This document shows positions 1 to 8,479 of a DNA stretch of 64,000 nt, piece after piece (positions within the stretch are counted from its first letter, which is position 1; each line of letters opens with the position of its first letter). Origin of the DNA: JADFWK01 sp035527895 (GTDB lineage: Bacteria; Desulfobacterota; DSM-4660; Desulfatiglandales; B25-G16); the NCBI GenBank assembly GCA_035527895.1, contig DATKZQ010000016.1, forward strand, positions 23,635-87,634, read 5' to 3'. Both the position numbers and the translations under genes were made by a program. The notes under the pieces are model-generated. The model searched no databases. It saw nothing but the letters and a program-made list of their open reading frames with translations, and had not been told where the DNA came from.

Positions 1-390
1 CGAAACAGGAACTTTGAAGCACGCATTTTTTTGGAACAGGTTGGCAGGTCTCATAACCTTAAACGGGTGATTCGTAACCGATAAAAATCAACAAATCCTC
101 CCGCAAAGGACGTGGCTTTGTTTGGAGCCCCTCCCGGGGTTGTTGGAGTAATGGGGTACTGGAGTAATGGTCTGGAATTGAGAGAAGGGTTTTGTAAAGG
201 CGGAAGGTTACACAAAAGCGTGCTCTCGTGGGCCTTGTGTACAGAGTATCCGTACGGTTTTTCCCACTATTCCAATCATCCACTACTCCATCATTCCGTG
301 CTCACAAAGGAACAATGACCGGCAAAGCCATTGTCTCTGAGCATGCCCAAAGGACGTTGTTTTCTAACACGAAATAGCGAGGTGAGGAAC
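1..390. other. Gene-free left edge with short ATTCC-rich repeats
   Basis: I see no supported gene here. Between about 262 and 300 there is a degenerate array of ATTCC/CACTCC-like units, the same low-complexity motif that recurs in gaps near 17.8, 27.1, 38.8 and 47.9 kb. The DNA just before 391 holds a GAGGTGAGG-type ribosome binding site for the next gene. Confidence 0.6.
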
Positions 391-1194
391 ATGATACGTC
401 AACCAGCAGTTGCCAATCAGTTTTATCCGGGAACAGAGAAAGATCTGAAAAAGGACCTTTCTAGAAGGATAAAAGAGGGCAAGGAAAGGGAAAAGGTGCT
501 GGCCTTGATTTCTCCTCATGCCGGTTATATGTACTCGGGCGATGTTGCCGGTGCTGTTTACTCCGTCGCAGAGATTACCAAAGACGTAGTTGTGATGGGA
601 CCGAACCATCATGGTCTCGGAGCCCCTTTTGCAGTCATGGCACGGGGGAAATGGAAGATGCCCAGCGGTGATATTTCCATCAATGAAACACTGGCCAGTC
701 TCATGATTGAGGAGTCTCGTTTGCTGCGGGCTGACGATCAAGCTCACATAACCGAGCACTCCGTGGAGGTCCAATTACCCTTTATCCAATACATTGAACC
801 TGCCGTCCAATTCGTTCCTGTTGTTTTGGGAATGGCTGACTACAAAACCTGTGAGGATTTGGGAAAAGACATGGCAAGGGCCATAAAGAGATATGGAAAG
901 CCCGTGGTCTTGATCGCCAGCACGGATATGACCCATTATGAATCTCAAGAGAGTGCTCACCAAAAAGACCAACTGGCAATGGAGAAAATCCTGGCTATGG
1001 ACCCCGCCGGCCTCCTGGATACTGTTACCAGGCATAACATTACCATGTGTGGCGTAATACCAACAACAGTAGCCCTCATTGCAGCCAAGGAACTGGGTGC
1101 AACAACAGCCAAGAAGATTGCATACGCCACGTCCGGAGATGTCAGCGGAGACTACAGTTACGTTGTAGGCTACGCTGGATTTACTATTCAATGA
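391..1194 (+). CDS. amrB: MEMO1-family protein (AmmeMemoRadiSam system protein B)
   Basis: A 267-residue protein of the MEMO family, distantly related to class III extradiol dioxygenases; its biochemical role in bacteria is not settled. Visible family motifs are SPHAGYMYSG (41-50), GPNHHG (70-75), EHSVEVQLPF (122-131), STDMTHYE (177-184) and a cysteine in CGVIPTT (about 213-219), the usual places of the metal-site His and Cys residues. I chose the ATG at 391 because a GGTGAGG site lies just upstream and the protein begins at the conserved IRQPAVANQFYPG block; a start at 331 would add 20 non-conserved residues. The usual partners AMMECR1 and the radical SAM protein are not adjacent. A second MEMO-like gene lies at 21104-22348. 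Confidence 0.9.
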   Translation: MIRQPAVANQFYPGTEKDLKKDLSRRIKEGKEREKVLALISPHAGYMYSGDVAGAVYSVAEITKDVVVMGPNHHGLGAPFAVMARGKWKMPSGDISINETLASLMIEESRLLRADDQAHITEHSVEVQLPFIQYIEPAVQFVPVVLGMADYKTCEDLGKDMARAIKRYGKPVVLIASTDMTHYESQESAHQKDQLAMEKILAMDPAGLLDTVTRHNITMCGVIPTTVALIAAKELGATTAKKIAYATSGDVSGDYSYVVGYAGFTIQ

Positions 1195-1283
1195 AGTTAT
1201 CTTCCCCACGAGGCGAGGAAAGATTCTCGAACTTGAAATCGGCAGCCTGAGCGTAAACCAGCGATCTTAGCTGATCTCCGCGA

Positions 1284-1589
1284 CTATTCCTCGAGCACCA
1301 TGGTTATGGCCCCTTTTGGGCACACCGCCGCACAAATACCGCATCCCTTGCAATAGTCGAGGTCAATGCGGATTTCTCCGGTACTATCATCGCGGGTGAT
1401 GGCCAGATCGGGGCACAGGAACCGGCATACATCACACGCTTCGCAGCTCATCGTTCCCAGGCAGCGGGATGCCTCAAAGTAAGCTTCATCACACGTCAGC
1501 GGAGGATCATGACGCTCAAAATCGATCTTCACTGGAGCTACACTGAATCCCCTAGCCTTATCCTCTCGCACGCAGTTTCGATTCAACAT
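1284..1589 (-). CDS. korD: KOR1 ferredoxin-like subunit, two [4Fe-4S] clusters
   Basis: 101 residues with two complete CX2CX2CX3CP cluster motifs (C49, C52, C55, C59 and C80, C83, C86, C90), so probably an electron-transfer subunit. The stretch before the first cluster, EASRCLGTMSCEAC, resembles the C-terminal EAxRCLxC segment of GltD-like flavoproteins. With the gene upstream it may therefore be a split-off C-terminus of that flavoprotein that doubles as the delta subunit. It starts 4 nt after the flavoprotein stop, is the last gene of the minus-strand KOR1 operon, and was clearly placed for co-translation. Specific redox partner unknown. Confidence 0.85.
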   Translation of the reverse strand: MLNRNCVREDKARGFSVAPVKIDFERHDPPLTCDEAYFEASRCLGTMSCEACDVCRFLCPDLAITRDDSTGEIRIDLDYCKGCGICAAVCPKGAITMVLEE

Positions 1590-1593
1590 TGTC

Positions 1594-2985
1594 TTACATC
1601 ATTTCGAGATAGTCCATGACCTGCCGTGCCACAGCCTTTCCCGACCCCATAGCTTCAACCACGGTAGAGGGACCGGTCACTGCATCTCCCCCAGCGAATA
1701 TGCCGTCATACCCTTTTATGCGGCCCCTTCTGTCAAGCTCGATAGTTCCTTTCTCTGAAATGCTTCTCTCCTGCAGAAGAGATAGTTCGGTACACTGTCC
1801 TGTTGCAGAGATAACAAAATCACCTTTGACGTCGATCGGCTGCCCTGGCAAGATCATTGGAACCCTTCTCCCGAACTTATCCCACCCCAGATGCGCTGGG
1901 GCACAACTAACGCCCATCACTCTGCCGCGCGTCTGCAAGACAGCCACTGGGGCCACCTGAAACCGGAAATCAATCCCCTCCCTTTTCGCCATTTTTAACT
2001 CAAAGGGATCAGCTGGCACTTCATCTTCTTTTTCTAGGGAAAGCACCTCCACCCTATCCGCGCCAGACCTTAAGGCAGAGCGAGCAACATCAAGTGCTAC
2101 GTTTCCTCCTCCAACAACCAAAACTTTGCCATGGAGCGCAATACCCTCCCCTATATTCGTTTCTTCTAGGAAACTCAGCCAGTCCATAAAACCCTCACCA
2201 TCCTCTCCTTCTATTCCAATTCTCGCTGCCCGGTGGGCTCCAACCGCCAGCAACAGAGCATCTCCACCTTCTTTCTGCAAGGCCTCTAAGGACATATTCT
2301 TGCCAATTCTGATAGGGTTGATAAATCTAACTCCAAGCGCTCGTATTACACTCACATCGTGAGCAACCACATACCGCGGCAAACGAAAGGGGGGTATACC
2401 ACGAACTAACATGCCTCCGGGTTGCGTAAGAGCATCCATAATAGTAACGCTGTATCCTTGCATGGCTAACTCATATCCACAGGCAAGCCCCGCAGGTCCA
2501 GCCCCTACAATCGTTACCTTTTTTCCTCGGGAGGGCTGCTTGCGTTCTAAAAGGGCGTCCACAATCTCATTGTAATGGTCCATTTCATAGTGGACCGCAT
2601 ATCGCTTGAGTTCCCGAATGGCTAACGGTTCATCCCAGCTGCCACGGATACAGGCCTGCTCGCAGGGATGGTGACACACATAACCGCAAACCCCTGGAAG
2701 CGCGTTGTCCCGACGGATCAACAGGAGTGCCTCTTTCACCTTCTTTTTCTCCAGCAGGTGCACATACTCGCGCACCTGCTGGCTAATGGGGCATGCGTCA
2801 ACACAGGGAGGAAGCCCCTCCTTACTCGCTATATCGGTGTTTGTATAGATATATCCTCTCGTGGTGTCTCTATCGGACCTTAGCTCATAGAAACACTCAG
2901 CGGGACACGCCCTCAGGCACACGCCGCACCCTTGGCACAATTCCCTATCTACAACCGGCCTATGCGTTCTTCCTTCTACCGCCAT
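1594..2985 (-). CDS. GltD-like FAD/NAD(P) iron-sulfur oxidoreductase in the KOR1 operon
   Basis: 463 residues. In order: a ferredoxin-type cluster (C17, C20, C23, C27), the GltD/DPD-type cysteine domain (CVDAC 61-65; C100, C104, C108, C112), an FAD-binding Rossmann motif GAGPAG (161-166), an NAD(P)-binding motif GGGNVA (292-297) and the C-terminal FAD motif AGGDAVTGPS (431-440). This is the glutamate-synthase small-subunit/NfnB family, which moves electrons between NAD(P)H and iron-sulfur carriers. Here it has no glutamate synthase large subunit and lies between the 2-oxoacid oxidoreductase gamma gene and a diferredoxin gene, so a role in linking oxoacid oxidation to NAD(P) is inferred. The N-terminal extra cluster is unlike plain GltD. 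Confidence 0.85.
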   Translation of the reverse strand: MAVEGRTHRPVVDRELCQGCGVCLRACPAECFYELRSDRDTTRGYIYTNTDIASKEGLPPCVDACPISQQVREYVHLLEKKKVKEALLLIRRDNALPGVCGYVCHHPCEQACIRGSWDEPLAIRELKRYAVHYEMDHYNEIVDALLERKQPSRGKKVTIVGAGPAGLACGYELAMQGYSVTIMDALTQPGGMLVRGIPPFRLPRYVVAHDVSVIRALGVRFINPIRIGKNMSLEALQKEGGDALLLAVGAHRAARIGIEGEDGEGFMDWLSFLEETNIGEGIALHGKVLVVGGGNVALDVARSALRSGADRVEVLSLEKEDEVPADPFELKMAKREGIDFRFQVAPVAVLQTRGRVMGVSCAPAHLGWDKFGRRVPMILPGQPIDVKGDFVISATGQCTELSLLQERSISEKGTIELDRRGRIKGYDGIFAGGDAVTGPSTVVEAMGSGKAVARQVMDYLEMM

Positions 2986-3008
2986 TTTGCGTTTGTTTTG
3001 TTTACTGC

Positions 3009-3575
3009 CTACTGCTTACCCCTTATTACCTGCTTCATATCCTCACCGAGTTTATATCCAACCTCCAGGGCCTTGATATTCATGTCCCTGAACCGTTCTG
3101 CAACGTTTTCGCGGATGGATGAAATGAGTGCTCGTTTTGTTACCACCCTGGTTATGGCCATCGATGCCCCCAGGATCACGATATTGGCCACCTGCTTGCT
3201 CTGCAACTCATAAATAGCGGTGTTGGTAGCCGGTACTGCAATCTGGTGAGCACTGCCTACCTCGTGGGGCTCCACCATCAAATCATCATAGATGACAAGC
3301 GCACCATCTTCAGCCACATCCGCGATGTATGCATTATAAGCACTTTGGGAAAGCACAATAAGGATATCTGATCGTATCACATGGGGAAACGTAATAGGTT
3401 CGGTTGAGATCACCACCTCAGATCTGGCAGAACCACCCCTCGCCTGTGCCCCATAAGAGTTTGACCCCGATACCCATTTGCCATCATGAATAGCTGCATA
3501 CCCCAGGATCGTCCCGGCAAGAACAACTCCCTGTCCACCGAAACCGCCAAAACGGATTTGCCTAAATCCCGTCAT
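3009..3575 (-). CDS. korC: KOR1 2-oxoacid:ferredoxin oxidoreductase gamma subunit
   Basis: 188 residues, the usual size of the gamma chain of KorABC/VorABC-type enzymes, which oxidatively decarboxylate 2-oxoacids to acyl-CoA and reduce ferredoxin. The N-terminal GFGGQGVVLAG (11-21) and the SYGAQARGG segment (about 41-49) are the family hallmarks. It overlaps the beta gene by 14 nt, and a GGAG site for it lies inside the beta coding end. The substrate (2-oxoglutarate, branched-chain oxoacid or other) cannot be read from the sequence. Confidence 0.92.
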   Translation of the reverse strand: MTGFRQIRFGGFGGQGVVLAGTILGYAAIHDGKWVSGSNSYGAQARGGSARSEVVISTEPITFPHVIRSDILIVLSQSAYNAYIADVAEDGALVIYDDLMVEPHEVGSAHQIAVPATNTAIYELQSKQVANIVILGASMAITRVVTKRALISSIRENVAERFRDMNIKALEVGYKLGEDMKQVIRGKQ

Positions 3576-4329
3576 CGCTAAATTCTCCTGTGATAATTCT
3601 CCCTCTCAATTCCTCTCGGCTCAGCTGCTCGGCTTCCTCCTTGGAGATACACATTTCAGATAGCATCTTCAGCATCTCCGCAGGTGAGTCGTATTGATTT
3701 CTCCTGCCAAATTGCGTAGGACATGGAGAGAGAACCTCTATGAAGGCAAATCCGTGCACATTAAGCGCTTTCTTAATGGCATTGACCAAAGAGAGTGGCT
3801 GGGTCACCGAATACCTGGCAACATAGGAGGCACCAGCGGCCAGCACGAGCTTGCATAGATCAAAGGGACGATAGATATTCCCTTCCGTCGTTGTCGAGGT
3901 TATTGAGCCAACAGGAGATGTGGAGGCAACCTGTCCACCGGTCATGCCATAAATCATGTTGTTGGCACAGATCACTGTAAGATCTGTATTCCGTCGTGCT
4001 GCATGGATCAGATGGTTGCCTCCAATAGAGGTGAGATCCCCGTCTCCGCTGATCACCATGGTTGTGAGCTTCGGATTAAACATCTTTGCTCCTGTGGCAA
4101 AGGCGATTGCCCTCCCGTGGAGGGTGTGAAGGGTGTCAGCATTGAAATGAGGGCTCGGAATCCAGGCTGCGCAGCCTATGCCGGATACGAAGAGCATGTC
4201 ATTCATATTGAGGTGCAGCTCATCAATAGCCCGGAGGATAGTGTTCATGAGGATTCCGTGGCCACACCCGGGGCAAAAGGGTGTTGATTTCACATCCGGT
4301 CGCATATAGTTCTCCAGGTCCCTGGCCAT
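3562..4329 (-). CDS. korB: KOR1 2-oxoacid:ferredoxin oxidoreductase beta subunit (TPP-binding)
   Basis: 255 residues. Thiamine-diphosphate site: CPGCGHG (19-25) at the N-terminus, GDGD (95-98), and NNMIYGMTGGQ (123-133), which holds the metal and diphosphate. Its ATG shares one nucleotide with the alpha stop codon, so the two chains are translationally coupled. Two further beta paralogues occur in the window (12211-13014 and 17960-18709); all three keep the TPP residues, so none looks decayed. Confidence 0.93.
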   Translation of the reverse strand: MARDLENYMRPDVKSTPFCPGCGHGILMNTILRAIDELHLNMNDMLFVSGIGCAAWIPSPHFNADTLHTLHGRAIAFATGAKMFNPKLTTMVISGDGDLTSIGGNHLIHAARRNTDLTVICANNMIYGMTGGQVASTSPVGSITSTTTEGNIYRPFDLCKLVLAAGASYVARYSVTQPLSLVNAIKKALNVHGFAFIEVLSPCPTQFGRRNQYDSPAEMLKMLSEMCISKEEAEQLSREELRGRIITGEFSDDGI

Positions 4330-5486
4330 TATACGAGCTTCCTCACCTCTTCCATGATCCGATGCGGATGGATGATTTCACCATCGGTCTGGTTATATGC
4401 GATAACTTCAGATCCCGCATATTTCATGACTTCACCGATGATCTGCCCCCTGTTCATCTCAGGGACAAAAACCTTCTTGACTGATCCGCCGATTTCCCGG
4501 ATGATATGATCGGGAAAAGGCCACATTGTCTTAAGCCGGAGCAGGCCAACCTCCTTTCCATCTCTTCGGAGCCGATCAACCGCAAACAGCGCACTCCTGG
4601 CGGTAAATCCGTAGGCGAGAATGACCACCTTGGCATCATCAAGGTAGTAAGCATCGGCCTGAATGATCTCTTCACGATTCTTCAGGATTTTATTGTTGAT
4701 ACGTGTTACGAGCTTCGAATGGGTTACGGGGTCATCGGTCTTTCTGATTCCGAACTCGTTATGGGTGGATCCGGTCACCAGGAGCCTCTCGCCCTCACCA
4801 AAGGCAGGCATGGGAGGAACGCCGTCATCTGCCTCGGTGCCGAACGGAGGCGCACCGGGCTCTTTCCTCCTATCACAGATCCTCACCGTAGCGCTTACAT
4901 CAATTCGCTCTCGCAAATGGCCCACTGCCTCCTCCCCCATCAAAAACACCGGTACCCGATAGTGCTCGGCCAGATTAAAGGCCTCGATTGTGAGATCGTA
5001 CATCTCCTGCACCGACCAGGGAGATAAGGCGATAATCTGATAATCCCCATGAGAGCCCCATTTTGCCTGCATAAGATCACCGCTTGCTACTTTTGTCGAC
5101 TGCCCGGTTCCCGGACCAGCTCTCTGGATATCGATAATAACAAGGGGAGTCTCGGTTATGGCGGCATAGCCGATGGCCTCCTGCATGAGGCTAAAGCCCG
5201 GTCCGGAGGTGGCGGTCATAGCTTTGGCTCCCGCCCAAACTGCCCCGATCATTGAGCAGATAGAACCAATCTCGTCCTCCATCTGCATGAATACCCCATT
5301 GACCTCCCCGAATCTCACGGATATCCGTTCCATGATCTCACTGGAGGGTGTAATGGGATAGCCGCCATAGTAACGACAGCCGGCAGCAATGGCCCCCTCG
5401 GCCACAGCTTCATTACCGGAAAAGTAATAGGTTCCGGGGGAAAGTATACTGTCTGTTTCCTTCCAGTGCAAAGACTCACTCATCAT
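4329..5486 (-). CDS. korA: KOR1 2-oxoacid:ferredoxin oxidoreductase alpha subunit
   Basis: 385 residues. The N-terminal GNEAVAEGA (24-32) and YPITPSSE (43-50) are the signature of the alpha chain of ferredoxin-dependent 2-oxoacid oxidoreductases (PFOR N-terminal and transketolase-like C-terminal domains). ATSGPGFSLMQE (about 93-104) is also typical. A second Met directly follows the first, so the start may be 5483. First gene of the minus-strand operon alpha-beta-gamma-flavoprotein-ferredoxin; the promoter should lie in the roughly 1-kb gap upstream. Confidence 0.93.
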   Translation of the reverse strand: MMSESLHWKETDSILSPGTYYFSGNEAVAEGAIAAGCRYYGGYPITPSSEIMERISVRFGEVNGVFMQMEDEIGSICSMIGAVWAGAKAMTATSGPGFSLMQEAIGYAAITETPLVIIDIQRAGPGTGQSTKVASGDLMQAKWGSHGDYQIIALSPWSVQEMYDLTIEAFNLAEHYRVPVFLMGEEAVGHLRERIDVSATVRICDRRKEPGAPPFGTEADDGVPPMPAFGEGERLLVTGSTHNEFGIRKTDDPVTHSKLVTRINNKILKNREEIIQADAYYLDDAKVVILAYGFTARSALFAVDRLRRDGKEVGLLRLKTMWPFPDHIIREIGGSVKKVFVPEMNRGQIIGEVMKYAGSEVIAYNQTDGEIIHPHRIMEEVRKLV

Positions 5487-6506
5487 ATTTTGCCGCGGAA
5501 ATAATTGAGCTAGTTTCCTGTTCTCCCGTTCCTGAGGTTCTCGTAACCCCTTTATGGGTCCTCTATTCCCTCGCCTGTGGATACATAGTGGAGCCGCCTT
5601 TCAGTCGATGGACGATTTTCTCCTTGTTTACGCTTCTTCTTGTCTTCACCACTCATACAGGTCTCAGCGCACAATCTCTGAGACTGTATTTTTGGGGACA
5701 AACCGTTAACCGATGACCTGAACCTTTTCCCAGAAGCAAAACACCGTTCATATGATGTTTTTCCAGCTACTCGTGCCTACTAATTTGGAGACCAAAAAGC
5801 AAGAATTATTTCTATAGCGGAACAGGGCCCACAAGATTTTTTCAACTTGAAACAACGAATAAGCCAAAATCTGATAAGTCGTCCTTTTCACCCGTCACCG
5901 CGGCTCACCGAACCCTTTTGCACAACTGTTCTTCAGATCAGGATAAGTAGGCCCTCACAGCAAGGATGTTGCCTCTATCCATCTGACAGGTATGTGGCCT
6001 GGGCATCGGGTTCGTTGATGTAAATCTGTTGGGCTAGCCGGTTTCTCTCAATCACCTTTGTAGGTAATTCGACCCAATTGAATAGGGAATAGTACCAAAA
6101 CAAATTGCTCCTGCAAAGAAATGGGGGTGCCTGTCATCTTTTTGGGTAAAATACCTTATTGAATCTCTCCTTTTGAATCGATAAACTTCGATGCGGTATA
6201 TATTGTTTGAATTTAAAGTATAGATGTATTAGGTTCTCTTGCTAAATGACGGTGAAAGGAAGGAAGATACGTTTTTCTTTCTGTTCTTGATTATAAACCT
6301 GGGGGAATTCAGAGTACTTATAGGAGGGGATGTGGGCTCTTGTCAATATGGGTGTCGGGGAAGATGGAGCATTGAACCGTTCGTAGTAATAGCAAGTGAC
6401 TTTCGAATATTTCTTGTTGCTTTTTCGTGCTTTTCGAGCAAACTCCACCTCAGATGAACTGACAGGTGACCGTCGGCAGTAACTTACTTATGCAAAGGAG
6501 GTAAAT
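5487..6506. other. About 1 kb divergent intergenic region, no gene seen
   Basis: Lies between the divergently transcribed KOR1 operon and gcdA, so it should hold both promoters. I see no protein-family resemblance in its short open frames, no strong hairpin and, unusually for this window, none of the palindromic repeat families. The only clear signal is the AAGGAGG ribosome binding site at 6495-6501 for gcdA. Confidence 0.5.
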
Positions 6507-8240
6507 ATGAGACCGTATTTTGAGAAAATGACCCCTTTTGGAAAACCTCTTTCCGATAGCCAAAGGGAAAGCGGAAAAGAGAACGTGGCCCAAATCAAGG
6601 AGGTAGAAAAACAAGTGGCAGAGGCGGTGGAGGCCGTGAAAAATGCCGGTATACCGGCCGAGAAGATCAAAGAAAGGGGACAGACGACAGTCTGGGAGAG
6701 AATCGAGTATCTTGTCGATCCTGGTACCTGGTGCCCCCTTCATACCGTGTACAACCCCCTGTTCAACGAAGAAGGAAGCACCGGGGTTATTGACGGACTC
6801 GCCAAGATAAACGGTAAATGGGCAGTAGTGATCGGGTTTGATAACAAGGTCATGGCAGGGGCTTGGATTGCCGGACAGGCGGATAACCAGCTGAGGGTCA
6901 CCGACATGGCGAAGAGACTTCACATACCCCTGGTATGGCTGGTGAATTGCAGCGGCGTAAAGCTAACAGAGCAGGAGGAGGTCTATGCAAATCGAAGAGG
7001 AAACGGCACCACCTTCTTCCGCCACGCTGAACTGGAGAAATTAGGTGTCCCTATCATAGCAGGTATTTACGGCACCAACCCGGCTGGGGGTGGTTATCAA
7101 GGCATCAGCCCCACCATTCTCATTGCTCATAAAGACGCCAATATAGCCGTCGGCGGCGGCGGAATCGTGGGAGGTATGAGCCCTAAGGGTTATTTCGACG
7201 AAGAAGGTGCCGAAGTACTCATTGAAGCCACGCGGCATTTCAAGGAAGTACCCCCTGGGAGCGTTCCCATCCACTATAATGAGACGGGCTTTTTCAAAGA
7301 GGTCTATGACACCGAGTTCGGCGTGCTCGACGCCCTAAAAAGATACATGGACATGGTCCCCGCCTATGATCCAGCTTTCTTCAGGGTTGCTGAGCCGAAG
7401 GAGCCGCAATTCCCCGGGGATGATATTAATACCATTGTGGCTTTTAATCAGAAACGAAGTTATGACTTCGACGAAATGCTTGCCCGTATTTTTGATAACA
7501 GTGAACACATGGAATTCAGGCCCGACTATGGCCCGGAGGTATACACTGGACTGGCAAAAGTCGACGGGCTTCTGCTTGGTTTTATTGGGAACCGGCAAGG
7601 CTTCCTGGGCAAAGATTATCCTGAATACGCACCGTACCCGGGGATCGGCGGGAAGCTATACCGCCAGGGCCTGATCAAGCTGAACGAATTCGTCACCTTA
7701 TGCGGCCGGGATCGGGTTCCTATTGTCTGGTTTCAGGATACCTCGGGCATTGATGTGGGAGACATAGCTGAAAAGGCCGAGCTGTTGGGTCTCGGCCAAT
7801 CGCTGATATACTCCATAGAACAGACCGATGTCCCCCAGATCTGCATCGTTGTAAGAAAGGGGACTGCCGCCGCCCACTATATCATGGGAGGACCTACGGC
7901 CAACAACCACAATGCCTTCACCTTAGGCACCCCGACGACCGAAATCTATGTTATGCACGGCGAGACAGCTTCGGCCGCGTCATTTTCGAGGAGGTTGGTC
8001 AAGGAGAAGGACTCCGGGCGCCCGCTTCAGCCGGTCATAGACAAGATGAATGCCCTGGCACAAGAATACTACGACAAATCCAGACCCATCTACTGCGCAA
8101 ATCGCGGCTATGTGGACGAGATTGTCTCTTTTCCGGAACTCAGGAAATACATCATTGCCTTTGCTGGCTGCGCCTATCAAAACCCTATTTCCATTTGCCC
8201 GCAAAATCACATGATGATTCCCAGAATTATCAAAGGCTAA
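6507..8240 (+). CDS. gcdA: Glutaconyl-CoA decarboxylase alpha (carboxyltransferase) subunit
   Basis: 577 residues. It moves the carboxyl group of glutaconyl-CoA to biotin, the first half of the sodium-pumping decarboxylation that yields crotonyl-CoA. The whole length matches my recollection of Acidaminococcus GcdA, including RRG(N/G)GTxFFRxAEL, GIYGTNPAGGGY (about 186-197), the glycine-rich AVGGGGIVGGM and GIGGKLYRQGLIKLNEFVTL (about 378-397), i.e. two crotonase-fold carboxyltransferase halves. AAGGAGG lies 5 nt before the ATG. The membrane and biotin subunits (GcdB, C, D) are not in the window, so the enzyme must be completed from elsewhere. Fits glutarate/benzoate-type or glutamate degradation. 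A propionyl-CoA carboxylase beta chain is less likely given length and N-terminus. Confidence 0.85.
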   Translation: MRPYFEKMTPFGKPLSDSQRESGKENVAQIKEVEKQVAEAVEAVKNAGIPAEKIKERGQTTVWERIEYLVDPGTWCPLHTVYNPLFNEEGSTGVIDGLAKINGKWAVVIGFDNKVMAGAWIAGQADNQLRVTDMAKRLHIPLVWLVNCSGVKLTEQEEVYANRRGNGTTFFRHAELEKLGVPIIAGIYGTNPAGGGYQGISPTILIAHKDANIAVGGGGIVGGMSPKGYFDEEGAEVLIEATRHFKEVPPGSVPIHYNETGFFKEVYDTEFGVLDALKRYMDMVPAYDPAFFRVAEPKEPQFPGDDINTIVAFNQKRSYDFDEMLARIFDNSEHMEFRPDYGPEVYTGLAKVDGLLLGFIGNRQGFLGKDYPEYAPYPGIGGKLYRQGLIKLNEFVTLCGRDRVPIVWFQDTSGIDVGDIAEKAELLGLGQSLIYSIEQTDVPQICIVVRKGTAAAHYIMGGPTANNHNAFTLGTPTTEIYVMHGETASAASFSRRLVKEKDSGRPLQPVIDKMNALAQEYYDKSRPIYCANRGYVDEIVSFPELRKYIIAFAGCAYQNPISICPQNHMMIPRIIKG

Positions 8241-8256
8241 CGAAAGACCTAACAAG

Positions 8257-8288
8257 GGCTAGTTTGAGCGAAAGTGCTCAAGCTAGCC
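8257..8288 (+). terminator. Probable terminator hairpin after gcdA
   Basis: A near-perfect stem, GGCTAGtTTGAGC pairing with GCTCAAgCTAGCC around a 6-nt loop, begins 17 nt after the gcdA stop. Only a short T-run follows, so it may be weak. Confidence 0.55.
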
Positions 8289-8447
8289 ATTTTCTGCCAA
8301 TTCAGCACCTCGAGCACGTTCTCTCTGGCAAATTGCCACTAGAATCTGTCATACCTTGTTCTATGGTGGATGAAAGGCCTATGATCTTCCAAATCCATAC
8401 ATAATACCTGACCAACAAAGGTTTTCAAGCTGAGACCTTTTCGCAAC

Positions 8448-8478
8448 TTGCCAAGGGCTTATGGCAAATACTTTTTTT
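8448..8478 (+). terminator. Second hairpin with T-run facing the convergent ligase gene
   Basis: TTGCCA (8448-8453) pairs with TGGCAA (8462-8467) and is followed closely by seven T residues (8472-8478). It sits between the convergent gcdA and acyl-CoA ligase genes and would stop plus-strand transcription. Confidence 0.5.
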
Positions 8479-8479
8479 C

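Noticed and set aside
6239..6457. 72-codon frame in the gap before gcdA, with an overlapping antisense frame
   Set aside because: No start signal, hydrophobic low-complexity product and an equally long frame on the other strand.
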